Below, one piece after another: positions 7,794-15,021 of a stretch of DNA of 52,428 bases. The number at the start of each line of letters is the position of its first letter. Within the stretch, counting starts at the first letter, position 1. The notes under the pieces are model-generated. The model saw only the letters and a program-made list of their open reading frames with translations, made no database searches and was not told where the DNA came from. This stretch comes from Sporolactobacillus nakayamae (GTDB taxonomy: Bacteria; Bacillota; Bacilli; Bacillales; Sporolactobacillaceae). Position numbers and translations under genes: made by a program. The stretch is taken from NCBI RefSeq assembly GCF_900113325.1, contig NZ_FOOY01000026.1, forward strand, positions 1-52,428, written 5' to 3'.

Positions 7794-8564
7794 TCATAAT
7801 GCTTTGCGTTTGTAAACCAGCATTGCAAGCAGGTAGGCAACAATGAGGATACCCAGGCACCATGCGAGCGCAATCCAGATCTCGCTGCCGACGGGCTGAT
7901 TTGACAGCAACGTTCGGATGGCGTCCACTATTGAAGTCACCGGCTGGTTTTCGGCAAAAGCGCGAACAACCGTCGGCATCGAGTCGGTGGGCACAAAGGC
8001 CGAACTGATAAACGGAAGAAAAATAAGCGGATAGGAGAAGGCACTTGCGCCGTCTATCGATTTTGCGGTCAATCCAGGAATCACCGCGATCCAGGTCAGG
8101 GCCAGTGTAACCAGCGCGAGGATACCGGCCACGGCAAGCCATGACACGATCCCTGCTGACGAACGAAAGCCCATAATCAGCGCTACGAGAATGATGACGA
8201 TGACCGAAATCGCGTTGGAAACTAGTGAGGTCAGCACATGCCCCCACAGCACGGCGGAACGCGCAATCGGCATGGAGTGGAACCGTTCGAAGATGCCGCT
8301 CTGCATATCCATGAACAGGCGGAAAGCTGTATAGGCGATGCCGCTCGCAATCGCCATCAGCAGGATGCCGGGCAGCAGATAATTTACATAATTGTCCGTG
8401 CCGGCTTGAATTGCGCCGCCCAATACGTAGATAAACAGCAGCATCATCGCAATCGGAGTGATGCAGACCGTGATGATGGTGTCCATGCTGCGGGTAATAT
8501 GGCGCATGGAACGTCCGAGCATAACCCTTATGTCACTGAAAAAGTGTTTCTTTGTCGTTACCAT
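7794..8564 (-). CDS. ABC-2 type transporter permease (DrrB-like)
   Basis: This 256-residue membrane protein has six hydrophobic segments, with a cytoplasmic N-terminal stretch and the ABC-2 pattern RSMRHITRSMDTIITVCITP then GIAYTAFRLFMDMQSGIFERFHSMP, the typical DrrB/NodJ signature. The SMPI..R..VLWGH segment is the coupling region. Its ATG is immediately adjacent to the stop of the ATPase gene, so the two are translationally coupled. With the ATPase it should form an exporter for a drug, lipid or peptide; the substrate is unknown. It is the last gene of the PadR operon. Only scraps survive in the second operon copy near 49430-49625. Confidence 0.87.
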   Translation of the reverse strand: MVTTKKHFFSDIRVMLGRSMRHITRSMDTIITVCITPIAMMLLFIYVLGGAIQAGTDNYVNYLLPGILLMAIASGIAYTAFRLFMDMQSGIFERFHSMPIARSAVLWGHVLTSLVSNAISVIVIILVALIMGFRSSAGIVSWLAVAGILALVTLALTWIAVIPGLTAKSIDGASAFSYPLIFLPFISSAFVPTDSMPTVVRAFAENQPVTSIVDAIRTLLSNQPVGSEIWIALAWCLGILIVAYLLAMLVYKRKAL

Positions 8565-9323
8565 TTACTTTGCCTCCTTCTTGCCGATGAGAGCGAGGAA
8601 TAGTTCCTCTAGGCTTGGCTGTTTTTCTACATACTCTACCTTCGCGGGCGGGAACAGCTTTTTCAGTTCCTCAAGCGTGCCGCTCACAATGATCCTTCCC
8701 TCATGCAGAATGGCGATCTGATCCGCAAGCTGCTCGGCTTCCTCTAAATATTGCGTGGTCAGGAATACCGTTGTGCCACTGTTCGCAAGTTCTTTGACAA
8801 CATTCCAAACCTCGATGCGTGCCTCGGGATCCAGCCCGGTGGTCGGCTCATCGAGGAAGATGAGTTGCGGTTTCCCAATTAGGCTCATGGCAATGTCGAG
8901 TCTGCGGCGCATACCGCCTGAGTAGGTTGAGGCTCTGCGATCGGCGGCATCGACCAACCCAAAGCGCTTGAGTAAATCATCGGCTACCTGACGCGGATTT
9001 TTCAGATGGCGCAGCTTGGCGATCATAATCAGATTTTCTCGTCCGGTCAAAATCTCGTCCACGGCGGCGAATTGTCCGGTCAGGCTGATCGACTGCCGCA
9101 CGTGTTCGGAATGTGCCGCAACATCAAAACCGTTAACGATAGCGGTTCCCCCATCTGGTTTGAGCAGCGTAGCAAGTATTTTGATAATCGTTGTCTTGCC
9201 CGCGCCATTGGAGCCAAGCAGGGCGAAAATCTCACCTCGCTTTACGTCGAAATCGACGCCTTTCAGGACTGCTGCGCTCTTGAAAGACTTTCGCAAATTT
9301 TTTACCTCAATTGCTTTTTCCAT
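8565..9323 (-). CDS. ABC transporter ATP-binding protein (DrrA-like)
   Basis: The 252 residues hold a complete nucleotide-binding domain: Walker A GSNGAGKTT near residue 38, signature YSGGMRRRLDIAM near 135, Walker B LIFLDEPTTGLD near 158, and the H-loop region TTQY. The C-terminal tail is short, unlike the longer DrrA. It partners the permease directly downstream. Its start overlaps the end of the upstream DUF1048 gene by 17 bp. GGGGGAA on minus before the ATG is the likely ribosome-binding site. It is controlled by the PadR repressor at the head of the operon. Confidence 0.92.
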   Translation of the reverse strand: MEKAIEVKNLRKSFKSAAVLKGVDFDVKRGEIFALLGSNGAGKTTIIKILATLLKPDGGTAIVNGFDVAAHSEHVRQSISLTGQFAAVDEILTGRENLIMIAKLRHLKNPRQVADDLLKRFGLVDAADRRASTYSGGMRRRLDIAMSLIGKPQLIFLDEPTTGLDPEARIEVWNVVKELANSGTTVFLTTQYLEEAEQLADQIAILHEGRIIVSGTLEELKKLFPPAKVEYVEKQPSLEELFLALIGKKEAK

Positions 9324-9681
9324 CTTGATTCCCCCTTTTTTTGTCCGACATCTTTTTCATAGCCTTGTTCACTTTCCGGTCAACAGCTTCTTGATAGACG
9401 TCAGCATAAGTTTTTGAATCTTTGATGAGAGCGCCGCAGAAAGCCGCTACGTCACTGCCTGTAATTTCGAGCACACCTTTTCCCGAGGCCGCGCCCTCTT
9501 CAAAAAGATCGACAATGCCTGAGAGTAAACCGATCCCGCTGGTTAACTCAACCGGTCCGACTTTAAAGAAATATTTTTGAATCTCTTTATAAACAATCTG
9601 ATAATCTTGCGGGAGTGCTTTGACACGCGCCATGTGCGCCCGCCACTCTTTTTTGCCCTTGATGATATCTCGTATGCTCAT
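9307..9681 (-). CDS. DUF1048 family protein (second of the pair)
   Basis: This 124-residue all-helical soluble protein belongs to a family usually found next to PadR regulators and ABC exporters. Recognisable features are the N-terminal GKKEWRAHMARVKALPQDYQ and the central LLSGIVDLFEEGAASGKGVLEITG. The function is unknown; a small-molecule or membrane-stress sensor has been suggested by context only. It is 45% or so similar by eye to the next gene and very similar to its counterpart at 49632-49982, but has a longer lysine-rich C-terminus (DKKRGNQDGKSN) that overlaps the ATPase start. Confidence 0.85.
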   Translation of the reverse strand: MSIRDIIKGKKEWRAHMARVKALPQDYQIVYKEIQKYFFKVGPVELTSGIGLLSGIVDLFEEGAASGKGVLEITGSDVAAFCGALIKDSKTYADVYQEAVDRKVNKAMKKMSDKKRGNQDGKSN

Positions 9682-9690
9682 TTTATCCTC

Positions 9691-10038
9691 CTATTTGCCT
9701 AATTTTCTTGCAATAGCATTGTTGAGTTGCCTACGCCACTTGTCGCGAAAAGACTTTGCCCCTTCTTCGCCGGCAAGTGCTGAACAGAAGCCTTTGATAT
9801 CGTCACCCAAAACCTCTTGAACGCTCTGACCGTCCGTCGCTGTTTCTTCGAGCAGACCAAGTACATCGTCAAGAATGGGCATGAGGTTGCGTCCGGTAAA
9901 ATCTGAGTGCGGCCAAAGATTGGTCTTAATTTGTTCCCATGCTGCCTGATAATCAGCCGGCAGTTTTTTGGCACGTGATTCAAAAGTTTTCATTTCTTTG
10001 GTCATGTCGCTGCCGGTGACCTTTTCCCAAAAATTCAT
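9691..10038 (-). CDS. DUF1048 family protein (first of the pair)
   Basis: The 115 residues share the layout of the neighbour: EMKTFESRAKKLPADYQAAWEQIK near the N-terminus and LDDVLGLLEETATDGQSVQEVLG centrally. The function is unknown. The ATG overlaps the PadR stop by one base (10038), so it is co-translated with PadR. The pair probably arose by tandem duplication, and both members are preserved in the second operon copy, suggesting they act together. Confidence 0.85.
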   Translation of the reverse strand: MNFWEKVTGSDMTKEMKTFESRAKKLPADYQAAWEQIKTNLWPHSDFTGRNLMPILDDVLGLLEETATDGQSVQEVLGDDIKGFCSALAGEEGAKSFRDKWRRQLNNAIARKLGK

Positions 10039-10364
10039 TATTTTCTCTCCTTTAACTCATTCATTTTTGATGATATGAACGCCCATTTCTCCCAAAACAT
10101 CCGCAATTTCTCGCGACCTGCGTCGTTGAGCACGAAAAACTTGCGTGGTGGTCCCATATCGGATGGCTTTTTCTCCGTGTCCACGAGTCTATTTTTTTCA
10201 AGCCGTACCAAAATGGTGTAGACAGTGCCTTCCACCACATCACTGAAACCAAGAGCATTCAACCGTCGCGTGATCTCATAGCCGTATGTTTCTCCGCGGC
10301 TGATCAGTTCAAGGACACAGCCTTCGAGCACGCCTTTCAGCATTTCTGTTAGGTTTTCCAGCAT
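10038..10364 (-). CDS. PadR-family transcriptional regulator
   Basis: This 108-residue winged-helix protein of the short PadR class has an N-terminal LKGVLEGCVLELISRGETYGYEI helix pair, the wing VVEGTVYTILVRLEKNRLVDTEKK, and the PRKFFVLNDAGREKL strand. Such proteins repress exporters and release DNA on binding drugs or phenolics. It heads the operon PadR-DUF1048-DUF1048-ATPase-permease. The site AAGGGATT precedes the ATG. An ACTATATAGT palindrome overlapping the -10 box (10416-10425) is the probable self-operator and is conserved in the second operon. Confidence 0.9.
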   Translation of the reverse strand: MLENLTEMLKGVLEGCVLELISRGETYGYEITRRLNALGFSDVVEGTVYTILVRLEKNRLVDTEKKPSDMGPPRKFFVLNDAGREKLRMFWEKWAFISSKMNELKERK

Positions 10365-10415
10365 AATCCCTTCTTTACTATTTAGTATGACTGGTATGCA
10401 GTAATACAGACTACT

Positions 10416-10449
10416 ACTATATAGTTACACTGAGTAGACGATTTGTCAA
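10416..10449 (-). promoter_or_regulatory. Promoter and candidate PadR operator of operon copy 1
   Basis: On minus, TTGACA (10449-10444) and AACTAT (10426-10421) are 17 bp apart. The palindrome ACTATATAGT (10416-10425) overlaps the -10 box. The same arrangement (TTGACA, 17 bp, TACTAT, ACTATATAGT) occurs in the second operon at 50713-50747, while the surrounding bases differ. Confidence 0.75.
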
Positions 10450-10617
10450 GAGCAATTGCTTGATAAATCACTTCATAATCCGATAGATTCTCATTAAATA
10501 GGGGGGATCTAAAAAAATGGTTAAATCAGCAACTTCAAAACTTTTGCTCACTCAGTGATGAGCGTGAATGCCTTCGATGATCCATCGCTTTGAACGAACG
10601 ATTTGTTCCAGGTAAAG
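10440..10617 (-). pseudogene. Downstream fragment of a P-loop kinase-like (FlaR/topology-modulation type) gene
   Basis: On minus it reads LYLEQIVRSKRWIIEGIHAHH, a stop, then SKSFEVADLTIFLDPP, and after a +1 shift YLMRIYRIMK, another stop, and FIKQ. This is the expected continuation of the N-terminal fragment at 11106-11303, which ends ...EERDHYL, since family members read EERDxxLxxIVxSxxWIIEGVH...ADLIIFLDPP..R..RI..R. About 490 bp of repeat-rich DNA separates the two halves. In-frame stops and a frameshift show it is dead. Confidence 0.6.
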
Positions 10618-10696
10618 AACGTTTATCGTTTTGCCTTGCCGGTACGACGATAAGGTCATAAGATTCGGTTGGGCGATCAGGTTAGCGACCAATCTT

Positions 10697-10917
10697 AGAA
10701 ATAAACGGAAAAATTCCGCTTAATTAGAAAATAAATGAAAAAATCGCTTAAATAGACGGAGAAATTCCGCTTATCGAATCAAAAAACGTGAAAATGGAGG
10801 GTTTTTCTGTGTATAAGCGGAAAAATTACCCTTATTTACCTGTGAAACAAGCACCATGATGCATATAACCGGAAAATTTCCGCTTATTTTATTCCGGCCG
10901 CGTTACTTAATTAAGGA
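10697..10917. repeat. 221-bp dispersed repeat, copy A
   Basis: The stretch from AGAAATAAACGG to TTAATTAAGGA is about 90% identical by eye, without visible length change, to 17756-17976. Internally it has four degenerate copies of a palindromic motif ATAAGCGGAAAAATTCCGCTTAT-like (key half-sites GCGGAAA and TTCCGCTTAT) and the conserved end CCGGCCGCGTTACTTAATTAA. It has no coding frame. This copy lies inside the split P-loop gene. Confidence 0.85.
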
Positions 10918-10959
10918 TCCAAGACAAGCTTGATGATTCAAAACCGCATTTGGAGCAAA

Positions 10960-11027
10960 GGAGCTTTCGTATGTAAGGAACTTTCGAATAAAAGGAACTT
11001 TCGAATAAAAGGAACTTCCGCTAAAGG
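10960..11027. repeat. Four tandem 17-bp repeats
   Basis: Units start at 10960, 10977, 10994 and 11011, with consensus GGAACTTTCGAATAAAA (first and last units diverged). The sequence after them (11040-11090) holds CGCGGAAG/CTGCGGAAG words, giving a repeat-rich block next to copy A of the 221-bp repeat. Confidence 0.75.
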
Positions 11028-11105
11028 CGTGTACGTCCTGTGCACAACGCGGAAGTCACCGCATCCTGCGGAAGTACGGATCGAGTGCTATTTGCCCGGT
11101 TTTTC

Positions 11106-11303
11106 TTATAAATAGTGATCGCGCTCCTCATCGCTTCTTCGCAGATCGCCGGACGACGTTTGGTTCCAAACAACGTTGTCCAGCACATAATAGGGTATAG
11201 TGTAGATTTTCGATAACATTCGGGCTAAGGTTGTTTTCCCGCTGCCCACCGAACCAATAATAGGTATGCGATCGGGAAGCGGCCTTTTCAATGCGCGCGT
11301 CAT
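11106..11303 (-). pseudogene. N-terminal fragment of a P-loop kinase-like gene
   Basis: From ATG 11303 the frame encodes PDRIPIIGSVGSGKTTLARMLS (Walker A GSVGSGKT), then YYVLDNVVWN and GDLRRSDEERDHYL before a stop. This matches the first third of FlaR/AAK-like small P-loop proteins of about 170 residues. The ATG overlaps the stop of the upstream acetyltransferase gene (ATGA), with CAGGAG on minus as the site, so it was once translationally coupled. The rest of the gene continues at 10617 and below, after a repeat insertion. Confidence 0.7.
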
Positions 11304-11737
11304 GTCAATCTCCTGTTGAAGACCTTTTGCCATTTTGTATTTTCGTACCCGAGCTGCGTGTAGAATTGATGTGCTTGTTCCCGGGTTCCTCCTGAACGGA
11401 CGCGCAGTTCGGTATAGCCGTGCTCAGTTGCCCAGCGCTCGCATGTCTCGAGCAGCTGTTTGCCGATTCCTTGGCGGCGGCAGCTACGGTCGACGACAAT
11501 ACCGCCGAGTTCAGCATAAACCCCTTCAAGAAAATGTTTACCGAAACAATGCGCCCATCCGCAGACGCAGCCTGTTTGATCTTCAAAGACAAAAAAGCCG
11601 TTGTCTGGATTGTTCAGGATGTAGTGAAGCCGCTGTTTAATATCGGCTGCCTTTTCTTCATAGCCAAGTTGTGTACATAGATCCTTGAGCGCCGGTGTAT
11701 CGGATGGAGTTGCTGAGCGAATCATTTTGATTGTCAC
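11300..11737 (-). CDS. GNAT-family N-acetyltransferase
   Basis: The 145 residues have the GNAT acetyl-CoA motif A, GIVVDRSCRRQGIGKQLLE, near residue 77-95 (RRQGIG is the pyrophosphate-binding loop), and a C-terminal FYTQLGYENTK motif B. This small-molecule acetyltransferase subtype often acts on amines or aminoglycoside-like compounds; the substrate is unknown. It is the third of three acetyltransferase genes on minus, 18 bp after the next. A stretch of about 33 bp encoding the RRQGIG loop is identical to the neighbouring gene. Confidence 0.88.
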   Translation of the reverse strand: MTIKMIRSATPSDTPALKDLCTQLGYEEKAADIKQRLHYILNNPDNGFFVFEDQTGCVCGWAHCFGKHFLEGVYAELGGIVVDRSCRRQGIGKQLLETCERWATEHGYTELRVRSGGTREQAHQFYTQLGYENTKWQKVFNRRLT

Positions 11738-11755
11738 CTCAGATCAGAGTATTTT

Positions 11756-12190
11756 TTAGTCGTTTTTTTCATTAATGGTTAAATTTCTGTATATGAGGTC
11801 TTCGCGTTCATTGAAACCGATCGACTGCCAAAATTCATTTCCTGCTTGATTTGTGGAGAAAACAACGAGGGCAACTTTATTAATTCCCTCTTTTTTCAAG
11901 GCATCGATGACGGCGCTCACCAGTTGCTTGCCGATTCCTTGGCGGCGGCAGCTACGGTCGACTGCTGTGTGATAGATGTAGCCTCTGCGGCCGTCGTTTC
12001 CGCACAGGATGACGCCGACAATTTTTTGATGCGCGACCGCGATAAAATTTGTATTCGGGTTTCTCTTTAAGAACTTTTCAATCCCTTGGACGGAATCATC
12101 GAGGCTGCGCATGCCTATTCCATCGCTATGTTCCCAGAGTTGATGGACTTCCGTGTAATCCTCTAATTTCAATAAGCGAATGTTCATCAC
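11756..12190 (-). CDS. GNAT-family N-acetyltransferase
   Basis: The 144 residues begin MMNIRLLKLEDYTEVHQLWEHSDG and resemble the YpeA/RimI-like group. Motif A is TAVDRSCRRQGIGKQLVSAV near 75-95, and NEFWQSIGFNERED forms motif B. The substrate is unknown. It is 9 bp after the third acetyltransferase gene, so the three probably form one transcript with the (now broken) P-loop gene. It shares a block of identical DNA with 11300-11737 at the CoA-binding loop. Confidence 0.88.
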   Translation of the reverse strand: MMNIRLLKLEDYTEVHQLWEHSDGIGMRSLDDSVQGIEKFLKRNPNTNFIAVAHQKIVGVILCGNDGRRGYIYHTAVDRSCRRQGIGKQLVSAVIDALKKEGINKVALVVFSTNQAGNEFWQSIGFNEREDLIYRNLTINEKND

Positions 12191-12199
12191 GCATGCTCC

Positions 12200-12670
12200 T
12201 CAATCTTTCTTCGTCGTCAAATCAAAATCTAAATAATTGTCTTTCGGTTTGAATCCGTAACTTTTATAGAGGTACTTGCCCATTGAGGATGCGGTGATTG
12301 TTACTTTTCCACAATGGCGCTGCTTGGCTTCCTTGACGACGGCATCGAGCAACTTAGTCGCGATCCCCTTTCGCCGGTACGGCATGAGCGTGTGCATGCA
12401 GGACAAGGTGCCGACAAACCCGGATGGATTGCCATAGAAGGGCGGACGGCGGCTGAAGGACATGCCGCTTGTCGCCACAATTTTCCCATCATCCAATGCG
12501 ATCCAGGAGACAAAGCTGCCATTCTCAAGTGCATGACGGAAGTAGTCACTGAGCGGCTCGGTGAGATCAGTTGTCGGCACCGCCCCTTCTTCGACCAGCT
12601 GCAATTTTCTCATTTCCACAAATTCGTCAATATCTTCGGTTCTAAGCATGCGAAATACGAGTTCTTTCAT
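12200..12670 (-). CDS. GNAT-family N-acetyltransferase
   Basis: The 156 residues include the motif FVGTLSCMHTLMPYRRKGIATKLLDAVV (acetyl-CoA loop RRKGIA) near residue 88-112 and a C-terminal KYLYKSYGFKPKDNYLDFDL. The N-terminal EDIDEFVEMRKLQLVEEG is typical of a subgroup annotated only as GNAT. It is the first gene of the acetyltransferase cluster. An AGAAGGAAAAGC stretch on minus before the ATG gives a plausible ribosome-binding site. The substrate is unknown. Confidence 0.87.
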   Translation of the reverse strand: MKELVFRMLRTEDIDEFVEMRKLQLVEEGAVPTTDLTEPLSDYFRHALENGSFVSWIALDDGKIVATSGMSFSRRPPFYGNPSGFVGTLSCMHTLMPYRRKGIATKLLDAVVKEAKQRHCGKVTITASSMGKYLYKSYGFKPKDNYLDFDLTTKKD

Positions 12671-12761
12671 TGCTTTTCCTTCTTTCTTTCACATGAATAT
12701 AGCAGAAACGGCATCATATGAGAAGATAAGTTGTCTACTAATGCGAATCGTTGAAAAACTG

Positions 12762-12790
12762 TTGAACCGCTTTTTGATAAGGTGTAGAAT
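12762..12790 (+). promoter_or_regulatory. SigA-type promoter of the hydroxyacid dehydrogenase gene
   Basis: TTGAAC (12762-12767) and TAGAAT (12785-12790) are 17 bp apart, 50 bp before the GTG start. Confidence 0.6.
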
Positions 12791-12840
12791 AACGAAAATA
12801 GAAAAAATAGGATGATTCAGAAAACGAAGGAGAGATTGAA

Positions 12841-13821
12841 GTGAACGAAACAGTCAGAAGAGTAGGTATAGTCGGAATCGGAAATGTTGGAAAGGCTGCT
12901 GCCTCCGCGATTGTCCACAATAATATTGCGGATGAACTGTACATTTCCGACATAGATTCCGAACGCGCAAAGGGTGAGGCTTGGGACTTTGCGGATAGTA
13001 TTGAGCTGACATCGTCAAGAACGCGGGTTAGTGAAGTACCGCTTGAAGGACTTGCTGCGTGTGACATTATTCTTGTTGCCGTAACGGAAAGGTCTGAAAT
13101 CCCGAGCAGCTCGCGTCTTGAACTCCTGAAAGGCACCGCGGCGATCACGTATGATATTGTACCCAAGCTGCGCAAAGTAGGATTCAAAGGAAAATATGTC
13201 ATCGCAACCAATCCATGCGATATCATCACATATCTGTTCTACCGACTGTCCGGGCTGCCAAAAAATCATGTGATTGGCACTGGAACGGCGCTGGACAGCA
13301 TGCGACTGCGCCGTCAACTGTCTAACGTGATCGGCGGCGTTGACCCACGCAGCATCAATGCGTTTATGGTTGGTGAACACGGTGATTCTCAAATTGCCGC
13401 ATGGTCGCAGGTTACGGTCGGCGGACAGCCGCTTGATCAATTTGAAGAAGATAATTTTGATGAATTTGGTCCAATCGACCGCGATCAGGTGGAAGATGCA
13501 GCGCGGCATTTTGGTTGGGAAATTCATAAACGCAAGGGCAACACGCAATTTGGAATTGGCAACGAACTCGCCTTTTTTGCGAAGTCAATCCTCAACGATG
13601 CACGCACCGTAACGGCAGCTTCAGTCATTCAAAATGGGGAGTACGGTCAGCATGACCTGGCGATTGGCGTGCCGACGATCATCGGCCGCAACGGCGTGGA
13701 GAAAATCATCAGATTCCGCCTTAACGAAAAGGAACAAGAAGGATTCAACGCATCAGCCGAATTGATCAAGAGCTATATCAAACAAACTTTGGAAGAACAC
13801 GAAGAATCAGCAGCGAAGTAA
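12841..13821 (+). CDS. L-lactate/L-2-hydroxyacid dehydrogenase (LDH/MDH superfamily)
   Basis: The 326 residues include NAD-binding GIVGIGNVGKAAAS at the N-terminus, IATNPCDIITYL, the active-site GEHGDS with its proton-relay His, and DSMRLRRQLS with the substrate Arg. The substrate-specificity loop reads AVTERSEIPSSSRLELL rather than the ANQKPGETRLDL of canonical L-lactate dehydrogenases. It may therefore be an L-2-hydroxyisocaproate-type enzyme or an atypical LDH. GTG start 12841 follows GAAGGAGAG at good spacing. It is monocistronic with its own promoter and terminator. Confidence 0.85.
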   Translation: MNETVRRVGIVGIGNVGKAAASAIVHNNIADELYISDIDSERAKGEAWDFADSIELTSSRTRVSEVPLEGLAACDIILVAVTERSEIPSSSRLELLKGTAAITYDIVPKLRKVGFKGKYVIATNPCDIITYLFYRLSGLPKNHVIGTGTALDSMRLRRQLSNVIGGVDPRSINAFMVGEHGDSQIAAWSQVTVGGQPLDQFEEDNFDEFGPIDRDQVEDAARHFGWEIHKRKGNTQFGIGNELAFFAKSILNDARTVTAASVIQNGEYGQHDLAIGVPTIIGRNGVEKIIRFRLNEKEQEGFNASAELIKSYIKQTLEEHEESAAK

Positions 13822-13826
13822 ACCTT

Positions 13827-13871
13827 AAAAGCCACCTGTCCGAGACGCCAGTCTCCGCAGGTGGCTTTTTT
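13827..13871 (+). terminator. Terminator of the dehydrogenase gene
   Basis: Arms AAAAGCCACCTG and CAGGTGGCTTTTTT enclose an inner GGAGAC/GTCTCC-like hairpin. It directly precedes the 21-bp repeat array. Confidence 0.85.
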
Positions 13872-13890
13872 AATTTGAAATCGGCAAAAC

Positions 13891-14100
13891 GCTCGATAAA
13901 CTTTCCAAAGCGCTCGATAAATTCGTGGAAACGCTCGATAAAGTTGGCAAAACGCTCGATAAATTAGTGGAAATGCTCGATAAACTTTCCAAAACGCTCG
14001 ATAAATTAGTGGAAACGCTCGATAAAATTGGCAAACCGCTCGATAAATTAGTGGAAACGCTCGATAAAGTTGGCAAAACGCTCGATAAAGCTGCGGCAAC
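13891..14100. repeat. 21-bp phased repeat array 1 (ten units, core GCTCGATAAA)
   Basis: The core GCTCGATAAA starts at 13891, 13912, 13933, 13954, 13975, 13996, 14017, 14038, 14059 and 14080, an exact 21-bp period. The 11-bp spacers are of only a few types (CTTTCCAAAAC, TTAGTGGAAAC, GTTGGCAAAAC), partly alternating. It lies between a terminator and the end of the convergent HAD gene. Apparent reading frames through it (TLDKxxx heptads) are a by-product of the 21-bp period. Confidence 0.95.
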
Positions 14101-14103
14101 CCC

Positions 14104-14667
14104 TTACAGGCACACACGATCAAAGAACTCATCATAACTGTTAATATAAAAGTCCGCACCCGGCGCATCATTTTGAAATAGGCACGTTTTCTTCCCAAGC
14201 TTTTTCGCGGGAATAATATCTAGCGTGCGGTCACCGATTGCCAAATCAAAACCTTGGTACTCGTCCAAATAGATATAAGCGGCAGGATCCGGCTTCTTGG
14301 GAAATCCGTTGTCCGAGGTGACCATTTCCGCAAAGTAATTTTCTAAACCGTATTGCCGTAAAATCCTGACAAGATCCACGCGATTGTTATGAGTCATAAT
14401 CACATTTTTATCCGCAGAAACCAGCACTTTTTCAACTGATGGAAATGGCTTGAACCCACGAGATGGGTATTCACGAATGAGTTGGTGAAAAGTCCTGATC
14501 TGATCGGGGGTCATGCGGAAGTATGCATACGCTGTCTGAAATGAAATTTTTAGTTGAACGAAAATAGCTTGTTCGTCAACATCTGAATTCAGTACTTGTT
14601 TAAAAAGTTTCGTGTAAACCGGATATGTATCAAGTATCGTCCCGTCAAAATCCCACAAAATGTTCAC
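14104..14667 (-). CDS. HAD-superfamily hydrolase (phosphoglycolate-phosphatase-like)
   Basis: About 187 residues have HAD motif I LWDFDGTILDT at the extreme N-terminus (nucleophile Asp and acid/base Asp), motif II IMTHNN near 100, Lys motif SDNGFPKKPDP near 132 and motif III IGDRTLDIIPAKKLG near 155. GTG 14667 is preferred over ATG 14700 because GTGAGGA on minus lies 10 nt before it and the protein then starts VNILWDFDGT as in relatives. The cap is a small helical domain. The substrate is unknown. Its 3' end abuts the repeat array. Confidence 0.85.
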   Translation of the reverse strand: MNILWDFDGTILDTYPVYTKLFKQVLNSDVDEQAIFVQLKISFQTAYAYFRMTPDQIRTFHQLIREYPSRGFKPFPSVEKVLVSADKNVIMTHNNRVDLVRILRQYGLENYFAEMVTSDNGFPKKPDPAAYIYLDEYQGFDLAIGDRTLDIIPAKKLGKKTCLFQNDAPGADFYINSYDEFFDRVCL

Positions 14668-15021
14668 ATCAATCACGTCCTCACTAAAAATAATCAGCAA
14701 ACATCTTTAGCCTAACATAATAGCAATGAAAACGTAAACATTTGATTTTAACACGCTGAAGTAGTCCGAATAATGAATTTCGCGCGGTGAAGAATGAAAT
14801 CATTTTTTGCTTCGACTTTATCCCTACGCCTATTTGATGTACTATGTTAAAAGGAATGCTTATGCAAGTTTGAGAGATCACTATACATTCAAACTTAACT
14901 AGATAAAGATGTATCTGCTCCGGGTAGATTTTATGTAATAGATCGGCAAGGCATGATATAAGTGAGAACAGAACCGATGATGAAATGATTGATTTTACTG
15001 ATGAGAAAGGAATGGATAAGG

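Noticed and set aside
13891-14100. CRISPR array
   Set aside because: The repeat core is only 10 bp, spacers are 11 bp and recur, and no cas genes are present.
13773-14198. Long open frames through the 21-bp array (heptad TLDKxxx on plus, TLSSVSTNLSS on minus)
   Set aside because: A 21-bp period keeps all frames open automatically. There are no ribosome-binding sites, and the frames overlap a terminator and the end of the HAD gene.
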